Shown here piece after piece: positions 10,901-16,260 of a DNA stretch of 57,071 nt; position 1 is the first letter of the stretch; the number at the start of each line of letters is the position of its first letter. The notes beneath the pieces are model-generated. The model worked only from the letters and a program-made list of their open reading frames with translations. It was not told where the DNA came from and did not search any database. Source of the stretch: JADJNW01 sp964517175 (GTDB lineage Bacteria; Bacteroidota; Bacteroidia; Chitinophagales; Saprospiraceae); contig CAZFBU010000006.1 of the NCBI GenBank assembly GCA_964517175.1, forward strand, positions 1-57,071, written 5' to 3'. Both the position numbers and the translations under genes were made by a program.

Positions 10901-13059
10901 GCGCCCCGGTCGCAATCGCTCAGCAGGAATAACTCCAGATTCGCTGAAAGATTCGTAAGGCTTATCTTCACTTCGCCGGCTTGTGTTACCGTGAAGTAGT
11001 GCACTATCTCTGGTCCGTTATTCTCCACATTGTAGATATTGCCGGAACAACCGTAGAGCGACACATTATCGTCGCCGTTGCTGTTGTTGCCATTATAGGT
11101 TTCTCCGCATGCCAGTTGGATGGCATTGTTGCAGTTCAGGTAGCCGCAGTTGAGTTCGAGGTTATATACCGCACTTTGGGGCCCATCCACCACCAGGTAA
11201 TACGTTCCAATCGGTGCATTTTCATACAAAATACCTTCGTTGTTGGTCTGCGTGTTACTGGTTTTGCTCGATCGCAGGCAGTTTATCTGGTCGCAGTTGG
11301 AGGCCAGCAGGAACATGTCCAAATCGCGATTGGGCGTCAGGATTTCCAGCCCGATCTGCAAGTCACCGGCAGATGTTTTATTAATCACATATACCCGCTC
11401 CGGACCGCCATAGCTTTTATTGCTGCAGGGGTAAGAGGAAATATCGTTGCCTGCGCCTGCGGTGCTTTCATTGGATAGAAAATCGCCGCAACTCAATGTA
11501 ATAGCTTTATCACACCAGGAAGACTCCGTGCCACACACACCGGGCGTGTAAGACACAATCCCGGCTGCTTCGGCGAAGCACGCATTTGAGTACGTTACGC
11601 CATTGCAGCCACATACTGGAGCATACTCCAAGGTACAAACAGCCGCCGGATCCATTCTGGTGGGATCCACGCAATCCGGATTACAGACGCCTTTGCTGTA
11701 AAAGCGAACGCCATTTGCCTCCGCTATGCAGGCGTTGTCGTAGGTAATGCCATTGCAGCCGCATACCGGATCGTATTCCCGCGAACAAGTGAAAGTGATA
11801 ATACCGGTCTCTGTATTCACCGATGTGGCATCGGATGTGACGATCAGAGTCGGATCGTAGCAATTGGAAATATCGCTGTTGCAGGGACCCGGAGTCCAGT
11901 CTCGCACACCGGCTGCTTCGGCTTCACAGGCATTGGCGTAAGTAACGCCATTGCAGCCACAAACGGGTTCGTAGTTCGTTGGGCAATTGGCATTCGGGTT
12001 AATCCGAGTCGGATCCACGCAATCCGGATTGCACACCCCCGGCGTGTAGCTCGTCACACCCGCTTTTTCAGCGTAGCAACTGTTCAGATAGACCTTGCCA
12101 TCGCTGCCGCAAACGGGGTTGACGACGTTGGGGCAGGTGTTGCTCATCTCATCGTCATCCTCATCCTCATCGTCGTCCTCATTTTCATCCTCATCTTCAT
12201 CTTCACTGTTTTCATCTCCTTCGCCCGGGGTTCTGCTTTCTATATCAACCGTTTTTACATCCGCACGAATGGGATAGGTGTGCATTTCCTTATCAATCAA
12301 CCAAATGTTCTTGAGCGTTATTCTCAATTTCCCTTGTACGAAGTAATGGTCTGGAATGTGCAATGTTCCCAAATCACCGCCGGATGTCAGGTCTGTTCGA
12401 TTCAAACCAACAACGGCAATCGCCATGTTTTCATCTTTCAAATTATAGAATTCATAGGCATTATTGGCTCCCCATTGGTTTTTCCAGAAAGTATTATTCC
12501 CGGAAAACTCAATATCGCCCAGAGTACCATCTATATAAAAGGAAACTGTAAAAGCAACCCCGTAGAATTTGAAGTCGGAGGCATCGTTATCTTCCAGTCG
12601 TAGTTTTACCCGGATGATGTTGCCACTTCTCACCCAGTCCGTATGCATAACTCTTGCTCGGGGTGTTCCGGTAGTGGGGCTGAGTTGGTCTGCCCGTACG
12701 CTACCATGAGTCTTGCCATAATTATTTTTGATCGCTTCGGCATCCTGCAAATCAACATTGCCATTGCCATTACAATCCGCATACAAAAAATTCAGACCCT
12801 CCAATGGAAATGCCCAATTCCAAAGCCCTGAAACAGGATGTGCCAACCAATTGGAGCTTATGGTCGTGCGGGCAGGGCCAGTCTTACCATGGGCAACACC
12901 CCAGTAAAGTACGTCCACATTGTTAACCACCCCATTATTATTCACATCGCCTGGCCAAACCGTTTGCGCTTGTACCAGAGAGGTAAGCATCAACAGGACT
13001 AAAATCGAAAAACGAGTAAAAGCTTTGCTCATAGCGTACATCTTTTGAAGTAAGTTCAT
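4951..13059 (-). CDS. Giant multidomain surface protein: dockerin, cohesin-like, 4 Kazal, 16 SprB repeats, type A sorting domain
   Basis: 2702 residues, predicted to be secreted. Signal peptide 1-32 (LTSLVQAQ). Dockerin-like pair at ~36-118 (GDVNNNGVVNNVDVL and DCNGNGNVDLQDAE); cohesin-like ~130-275; acidic linker 279-305; four Kazal-type inhibitor modules 309-508, three with VCGCNG(V/I)TY and the first with VCGSDGKVY; two pre-peptidase C-terminal-type modules ~513-767; sixteen SprB-type repeats of ~81 residues at 768-2073; PKD ~2074-2150 (SWNFGDG); cohesin-like ~2152-2290; carboxypeptidase-regulatory-like ~2290-2350; dockerin from 2382 (GDANCDGRFTSLDL); cohesin-like ~2470-2610; type A T9SS sorting domain in the last ~80 (LYQNAPNPF, AAGVYYYTL). 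SprB-repeat proteins are mobile adhesins in gliding bacteria. Combining dockerins, cohesin-like modules and protease inhibitors suggests a scaffold or adhesin that resists or controls proteolysis. Domain limits are by eye. Confidence 0.88.
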   Translation of the reverse strand: MNLLQKMYAMSKAFTRFSILVLLMLTSLVQAQTVWPGDVNNNGVVNNVDVLYWGVAHGKTGPARTTISSNWLAHPVSGLWNWAFPLEGLNFLYADCNGNGNVDLQDAEAIKNNYGKTHGSVRADQLSPTTGTPRARVMHTDWVRSGNIIRVKLRLEDNDASDFKFYGVAFTVSFYIDGTLGDIEFSGNNTFWKNQWGANNAYEFYNLKDENMAIAVVGLNRTDLTSGGDLGTLHIPDHYFVQGKLRITLKNIWLIDKEMHTYPIRADVKTVDIESRTPGEGDENSEDEDEDENEDDDEDEDDDEMSNTCPNVVNPVCGSDGKVYLNSCYAEKAGVTSYTPGVCNPDCVDPTRINPNANCPTNYEPVCGCNGVTYANACEAEAAGVRDWTPGPCNSDISNCYDPTLIVTSDATSVNTETGIITFTCSREYDPVCGCNGITYDNACIAEANGVRFYSKGVCNPDCVDPTRMDPAAVCTLEYAPVCGCNGVTYSNACFAEAAGIVSYTPGVCGTESSWCDKAITLSCGDFLSNESTAGAGNDISSYPCSNKSYGGPERVYVINKTSAGDLQIGLEILTPNRDLDMFLLASNCDQINCLRSSKTSNTQTNNEGILYENAPIGTYYLVVDGPQSAVYNLELNCGYLNCNNAIQLACGETYNGNNSNGDDNVSLYGCSGNIYNVENNGPEIVHYFTVTQAGEVKISLTNLSANLELFLLSDCDRGACLDFSQKDGTSSESITADLSPGVYYVVVDGKNGATSNYKLKVDCISSCNLNLNLSASDASCGQNNGSISLSVSGGSPGYYVSWTGPVSGSATTSNSSGVLRNLPAGKYTIKVTDRNNCSVTKQVTINSGGNLSLSTIVTNATCGEAGSVKVIIQNGTPKYTIYVTGTENGTFIANSSVFTLNDMLPGNYQIYVVDENGCSASKEVTIVQSESSFYFTATPNPVVCESLGYISIKTFGGTAPYKIKVTGPKSGTATSSSSRFNIVNLPAGTYKVTIESANGCTYTESIVVTSEELEVTMTEESATCTATGSIQLIMTQGSPTYMIEWSGPVNGSAATNNSSFTIENLPAGTYQIMVKDDNWCVVNKTIQVGGSAGFDVEFFPGGGACETPGKLGIDIFGGKAPYKIMWSGPVNGSKTSSNNWIDVENLPGGTYNIKIEDANWCTYTKTIVIPSEQLEVAMTEQSATCTASGSIQLIMSNGAPTYMIEWSGPVSGSAATNNSSFTISNLPSGTYEVMVKDANWCVVIKLIHLSGGTGFDFELIPENGVCEAPGKIGVDIFGGKAPYKITWSGPVSGSTTTSSTWVDLENLPGGSYTITIKDANGCSLSKDIEITQGENDLYIQALQDSPDCGATNAIALQITGGSPTYRVEWSGPQNGSVFTNNRNFSIQGVTPGNYYVTVEDENGCVAHEYVKINPTTTEIFTSVVTDAVCEAPGSIKLTFVGGMPAYTIKVTGAANFNTTTSGSMFTIDNLKGGTYTIKVTDSKGCSQTQVVTVDVVNPLTINASLVTDNQCGGYNTIWLDINGGTPTYMIEWEGPVNGSATTNSNGFEIENVPPGKYTITVKDENWCIATTMIMVFETPSDLFTTTITNVICETPGAIKLNFIGGSPTYNITWSGPAPGSASTAADMFTIENLTPGMYTITVTDSNGCTDTKTVEVAVDEGAITINVSLVVNDCGQFNTIWIDIFGGMAPYVIEWTGPQSGSVTIDDDAYEIMDLPPGKYTIKVKDKNWCYNTTMITVFETPVEIFEATANNGTCEQNGSISLSLTGTPDYLIEWEGPVSGSEMINTTAYLIDDLPAGDYIIKVTDANTCTETETITLTEGGNLAATITSENASSTEMGKILINITGGTAPFTIDFAGNGASGSLTANNTGMVEISNLPAGDYTVTVTDDNDCSITEEVVISITEDLLEITVSQTGNTCQPTGSVVVNISGGTAPYTIQWNGGGEVGVNGSATTSGNSVTIQNLTSGSYTITVIGATGSSDSKTIDVFAGGDLDFSASTTNGACGESGQILVSINSGTAPYDITWSGPTNGSTTINGGLYTITDLPSGTYTVTVMEDGGCSASRMMNITNTNQLPTANFTYTIDGATVTFINQSSPGTYSWNFGDGNSAATNNPSHLYGGENTYEVCLTVTNDCGSRERCKTVTVGSPAEAAIIDVKEVSGAQNATVFVPVVIENCVTSTLVSFAGSLFIGNTSVGQITGITPGSIAPQYNAANRTFSYFNNTGGGVPCGEGQILFYINVQLVGNPGQFTEVTIANSPLIIELGGIANGIPVAVPYGILPGRVDIANTAQVAGDIKTYWGAPLPEVEVNVASDDYNTMQMTDENGHYGLPELQMGAIYTIEPKRNYMPENGLSTYALFAGQRFILGMEPQEIVSPYQIIAGDANCDGRFTSLDLFLIQRIIIGSSQSFGDCPSWVFVKSESQMPEEFNSSNVFPYKNRDEVMLMKDTISNFIGVKVGDILGHANPTAVRSNGKLEFRAPNRRVQAGEVIEIPVRSDNFSAMATFQLGLVFQVGALEFVEVIRSENPALVGLATGASDAGTGVLRMSWFDVKGEGLSVDADETLFTLRFRALTDIEDLSRVLQSNSRYIASEAFTSDAEKLDVEFRLENGAPTEQAPAYKLYQNAPNPFRQQTIIGFDLPTDMEADLIIFDQFGKVVRTFNRNYIQGYNQIEIARESLAAGVYYYTLRTGDFAATKSMIILQ
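6841..10758 (-). repeat. Sixteen tandem SprB-type repeats in the giant protein gene
   Basis: 3918 bases encode sixteen consecutive repeats of 78-85 residues. Each has the plan: Cys near the start (xxC..xGSI.L), then GG.P.Y.I.WSGP..GS, a Ser/Asn-rich turn, LP.G.Y.I.V.D.NGC, and a closing strand. Repeats differ in sequence at DNA level, so this is an old array rather than a recent satellite. In several repeats NGC is replaced by NWC. The fourteenth lacks the first Cys and the fifteenth the second. Confidence 0.88.
9052..10020 (-). repeat. Two-repeat duplication unit within the SprB array
   Basis: Repeats 4-5 (9538-10020) and 6-7 (9052-9537) form a duplicated two-repeat block. Repeats 4 and 6 both begin LEV-x-MTE-x-SATCTA; repeats 5 and 7 share FD-x-E and IFGGKAPYKI. 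Matching residues are 483 bases apart in both comparisons (10020 to 9537 and 9777 to 9294). This indicates duplication of a two-repeat, not one-repeat, unit. Confidence 0.85.
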
Positions 13060-13318
13060 GTTATTATGACTTAAATTTAGCGAAATAGTAACAGTGTTGA
13101 TTGCCTCTCTCTTATTTATTTTACTGACAGTGAGTCAGAAAGCTCATTATTTTTTCCGGCCGCGAGGGCTTGGGAGATAACTGCAACGCAACGTGCGTTG
13201 AACAGAGCACAATAGAAGTGACGTTCTAATCGAATGTTAGAAAGTTGGGTAGATTGGAAACAATGGCGTTTTGTGATTAGAAGGGATCCAAAAATATCAC
13301 CACTGCTTTTTGCACAGC

Positions 13319-13326
13319 CAAAGTTA
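13319..13326 (-). promoter_or_regulatory. Bacteroidota -7 box TAACTTTG for the giant surface-protein gene
   Basis: Leftward TAACTTTG fits the Bacteroidota consensus TAnnTTTG. It lies ~260 bases before the ATG at 13059. No clean TTTG -33 element is seen. Assignment rests on motif and orientation. Confidence 0.5.
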
Positions 13327-13444
13327 ATAATTTTTCACATCTAAAGTATGTATTTTTTTCATTTTTTAATCACTTCACTTTCAGTCATTTCCAATATGTT
13401 GTTAGCAAGTGTGTTTTGAATGAAAATAATTCTCCATGCGAAAT

Positions 13445-13452
13445 TATTTTTG
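13445..13452 (+). promoter_or_regulatory. Bacteroidota -7 box TATTTTTG for the class V enzyme gene
   Basis: TATTTTTG matches TAnnTTTG and lies 60 bases before the ATG at 13513. It also argues against the in-frame upstream ATG at 13420, which would precede transcription. Confidence 0.5.
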
Positions 13453-13512
13453 CGACAAATGAAGTTCGACCATACTTTTCTTTCTATTTTCAACGCAAAA
13501 AAACACTTCGAC

Positions 13513-14724
13513 ATGAATGCAGCTATTCGCCAACAGTTTCCGGTTTTGCAAAGACAAGTGAACAATAAGCCGCTTATTTTTCTTGATGGCCCGGCGGGCA
13601 CGCAGGTACCACAAATGGTCATTGACGCTATTGCCAATTATTATAAAACATCCAACGCCAATTCGCATGGGCAATTCATTACCAGCCAGGAAACCGACGT
13701 CATCCTCGATGAAACCCGGGAAAACGCCGCCGCCTTCCTCGGGGCGGAGGGGGCACACACCATTTCCCTGGGTGCCAATATGACGACGCTCAACTTCTCC
13801 CTGAGCCGTGCTATCGCCCGTATGCTGCAACCCGGCGACGAAATTCTCATCACCCAGCTCGACCACGAAGCCAACCGCGGTCCGTGGCTTGCGCTGCGTG
13901 AGCAGGGCATCATCGTGCGGGAAGTGCAGTTGCTGCCCGATGGTACGCTCGATTACCAGGATTTGGAAAACAAGGTCACCGAACGCACGCGTCTGCTGGC
14001 AATGGGCTACGCTTCCAATATTTTAGGTACGATCAACGATGTACAGTATGCTCGCGAAGTGACTTACCGCGTGGGTGCCTGGCTACTGCTGGATGCGGTA
14101 CACTACGCCCCGCACCTGCCGCTTGCCGTACAGGAAATCGGCTGCGATTTTCTGCTTTGCTCGGCGTACAAATTCTATGGCCCACACGTCGGCATTCTCT
14201 ACAGCCGTCCCGGCTTGCTGGATCGGCTACCAACGGATCGGCTACGCACGGCATATCAGCACGCCCCATACAGCATCGAAACCGGCACTGCCAATCACGC
14301 TGCTATCGCCGGTGTAAACGCCGCCATCCAATTCATCGCCAGCCTCGGCAAAGGCGAAAACCGGCGCGCTCAGTTGCTCCACGCCATGCAACAAATCCGC
14401 AGCCACGAAAGCAAAATGCTGAAAAAGCTGTACGCTGGTTTGTCCAGCATTGCCGGTGTACAGATAATTGGGCCGGACGCCGACACGACGCCCCGCGCAC
14501 CCACCCTGGCCATTACAGTGTCCGGCAAAACGCCAACGGAAGTGTGCCAGCAACTAAACCGCTATAACGTCTGCGCCTGGGACGGTCATTTCTACGCCAT
14601 TCGGGCAACTGAAGTACTGGGCTTGTTGGAAAAAGGCGGCGTGACGCGCCTGGGTATCTCGGTTTACACCACAGAGGAAGAAATCGATTATACACTGGAA
14701 ATCTTTAAAAAACGGACTAACTGA
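13513..14724 (+). CDS. Class V aminotransferase-fold, cysteine-desulfurase-like protein (VC1184 family)
   Basis: A 403-residue PLP enzyme. Start chosen at MNAAIRQQF; the frame extends 31 codons upstream, but those residues are not family-like and precede the predicted transcript start. Family features are FLDGPAGTQVP near the N-terminus, SNANSHGQF, DHEANRGPW, LLDAVHYAPH with the PLP-contacting Asp, and the Schiff-base Lys220 in SAYKFYGPH. The C-terminus reads GHFYAIRATEVLG and VTRLGISVYTT-x-EE, as in the VC1184-type subgroup (TIGR01976, as I recall it). True SufS/IscS enzymes have a catalytic Cys in the RxGHHCA loop; here the equivalent is GHFYA, so persulfide chemistry is doubtful. The substrate is unknown. 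It is followed by a terminator and is probably monocistronic. Confidence 0.85.
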   Translation: MNAAIRQQFPVLQRQVNNKPLIFLDGPAGTQVPQMVIDAIANYYKTSNANSHGQFITSQETDVILDETRENAAAFLGAEGAHTISLGANMTTLNFSLSRAIARMLQPGDEILITQLDHEANRGPWLALREQGIIVREVQLLPDGTLDYQDLENKVTERTRLLAMGYASNILGTINDVQYAREVTYRVGAWLLLDAVHYAPHLPLAVQEIGCDFLLCSAYKFYGPHVGILYSRPGLLDRLPTDRLRTAYQHAPYSIETGTANHAAIAGVNAAIQFIASLGKGENRRAQLLHAMQQIRSHESKMLKKLYAGLSSIAGVQIIGPDADTTPRAPTLAITVSGKTPTEVCQQLNRYNVCAWDGHFYAIRATEVLGLLEKGGVTRLGISVYTTEEEIDYTLEIFKKRTN

Positions 14725-14730
14725 TCTATT

Positions 14731-14766
14731 CTGCCTTTTGTAAACAGGCAGGGGGTCCTTTTTTTT
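14731..14766 (+). terminator. Rho-independent terminator after the class V enzyme gene
   Basis: Stem CTGCCT/AGGCAG with a nine-base loop (14731-14751), followed by GGGGTCC and eight T (14759-14766). It starts seven bases after the stop codon. The stem is short and the spacer before the T-run is long, so strength is moderate. Confidence 0.55.
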
Positions 14767-14788
14767 GACACCAGAAGCAGGCACGTAT

Positions 14789-14802
14789 CCGGAAGCTTCC
14801 GG
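14789..14802. repeat. 14-base perfect palindrome CCGGAAGCTTCCGG
   Basis: A perfect self-complementary 14-mer in the spacer, 125 bases before the FAD oxidoreductase ATG and ~60 bases before its likely promoter. Its 12-base core recurs at 24878-24889 in another spacer. It could be an operator or a dispersed palindrome. Confidence 0.6.
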
Positions 14803-14862
14803 TCAGGCGATTATTTTACAAATAATTAATGCCGCTTTTATCACTGCCATGCCTTTATCTTC

Positions 14863-14870
14863 TACTTTTG
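14863..14870 (+). promoter_or_regulatory. Bacteroidota -7 box TACTTTTG for the FAD oxidoreductase gene
   Basis: TACTTTTG fits TAnnTTTG, 56 bases before ATG 14927; a T-rich TTTT at 14836-14839 could serve as a weak -33 element. Confidence 0.5.
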
Positions 14871-14926
14871 TGCCGGTATAAATCTGATTTTCAATCGGTA
14901 GCAAACGCTTTGTTAAAACACCCGGA

Positions 14927-16087
14927 ATGCAGTTGCATAGTCAAAAATACGACGTGGCAGTAGTCGGCGGAGGAATCATGGGGTTGGCAATTGCTTACAC
15001 AGCAGCACAACTTGGAAAAAAAGTTGCCTTGTTTGAAAAAAATGCCCGCCCGCAGGGCGCAACGGTTCGCAATTTTGGGTTGATTTGGCCCATCGAACAA
15101 CCGGGCGCTAGCTTCGATCGGGCGATGCGCTCCCGCGAAACCTGGCTCCACCTCGCCGAAGAAATCGGTTTCTGGGCAAAGCCTCAAGGGTCGCTCCACC
15201 TTGCTTATAGCGAAGACGAACTCTCTGTACTGGAGGAGTTTGTTGCCACAACCGGTCACATTGGCTACCAATGCAAAATGCTGACACCACTCGAAACCAT
15301 CAGCAAAAGCCCCGCCGTGAACCCCATCCGCCTGGAAGGCGCGCTCTGGAGCGCTACCGAGGTGAATATCGATCCGCGCGAAGCCATCGAATGCCTGTAC
15401 CAATACCTCCGCACTACTTCTGGGGTGGACATATTTTACAACACGGCAATTACGCAGATCGATCATCCGGTACTTTCCAATGGCGCTTCCGAATGGCAGG
15501 CAGAGCGCACGTTCGTTTGTTCCGGCGACGACTTTGAGACGCTTTATTCGGAAATATTCGCCGACAGTGGTTTAATTAAATGCAAAATGCAGATGATGCG
15601 CACCGTACCGCAGCCCAAAAACTGGACTCTGGGTGCGAATCTTGCCGCCGGACTCACCCTGCAACAATACGCTTCTTTTGCGCATTGCGAAAGCCTGGCG
15701 TTGCTCAAAAAGCGCTTCGCCCGGGAAATGTCGGATTACAATCGATGGGGCATCCACGTGCTGGTGTCGCAAACGCGCCTCGGGGAACTGACCATCGGCG
15801 ACAGCCACGAGTACGGCAACACTCCCGACCTTTCTGATCGAAAGTCTGTCAATGAATTGATTTTGAAATATTTACAAAAATTCCTTAAAGTTCCTTCCCT
15901 TCAAATTGCCGAGATGTGGAATGGCGTTCATGCCAAACTGCCCGGCAAACCAGAATTTATCGCTGAGCCCGAACCAGGCGTAATGGTCGTGAGTGGTTTG
16001 GGCGGAGCGGGGATGACCCTGGCGTTTGGTCTCGCTCAGGAGTTGCTGGAACAGCGCGTACCCCGGCATTTGCGGGCAGAATTGTAA
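14927..16087 (+). CDS. TIGR03364-type FAD-dependent oxidoreductase
   Basis: A 386-residue flavoprotein of the DAO (glycine/sarcosine/D-amino-acid oxidase-like) superfamily. The dinucleotide-binding motif VVGGGIMGLAIAY lies at residues ~11-23, followed by the acidic FAD ribose contact in VALFEK. The segment QGATVRNFGLIWP is characteristic of the TIGR03364 subgroup. The C-terminal GLGGAGMTLAFGLA closes the FAD site. It lacks a signal peptide and should be cytoplasmic. Family members sometimes occur with phosphonate-degrading HAD hydrolases, but no phosphonate gene is present here, so the substrate is open. It is separated from the upstream class V gene by a terminator and has its own promoter-like box. 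Confidence 0.85.
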   Translation: MQLHSQKYDVAVVGGGIMGLAIAYTAAQLGKKVALFEKNARPQGATVRNFGLIWPIEQPGASFDRAMRSRETWLHLAEEIGFWAKPQGSLHLAYSEDELSVLEEFVATTGHIGYQCKMLTPLETISKSPAVNPIRLEGALWSATEVNIDPREAIECLYQYLRTTSGVDIFYNTAITQIDHPVLSNGASEWQAERTFVCSGDDFETLYSEIFADSGLIKCKMQMMRTVPQPKNWTLGANLAAGLTLQQYASFAHCESLALLKKRFAREMSDYNRWGIHVLVSQTRLGELTIGDSHEYGNTPDLSDRKSVNELILKYLQKFLKVPSLQIAEMWNGVHAKLPGKPEFIAEPEPGVMVVSGLGGAGMTLAFGLAQELLEQRVPRHLRAEL

Positions 16088-16260
16088 GTTTCGCTGCGTA
16101 TCGGTCAACTTTTTTTATATCTGTAGCCCGACGAAACACGCCATTGCTTCTTTTATTCGTTCCTTCCGTAAACAGAACTTTTTAATTTTGCCGAAAGGCG
16201 TACCTTCGCCACAAAGGACGCTCATCGAAGACGAACAAATTGCTCAAAAACCGATTGTAT

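Larger units (their letters stand above)
13060..13512. other. Divergent intergenic region with paired promoters and leader hairpins
   Basis: This 453-base gap separates the leftward giant surface-protein gene from the rightward class V enzyme gene. It carries a TAnnTTTG box on each strand. Between the leftward box and the giant gene's ATG lie about 255 bases that would be transcribed as a long leader. The leader holds small inverted repeats: CTGAC/GTCAG (13124-13138), CAACGCA/TGCGTTG (13184-13200) and TTCTAA/TTAGAA (13224-13242). No convincing small gene was found. Confidence 0.6.

Noticed and set aside
12095..12277. Poly-Ser protein frame opposite the giant gene
   Set aside because: It is the complement of the Asp/Glu linker codons and not a gene.
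13420..13512. Upstream ATG as start of the class V enzyme
   Set aside because: It precedes the promoter box, and the added 31 residues are not family-like.
14927..16087. Phosphonate-catabolism operon
   Set aside because: The TIGR03364 oxidoreductase is suggestive, but no phosphonatase, transporter or aminotransferase of that pathway is next to it.
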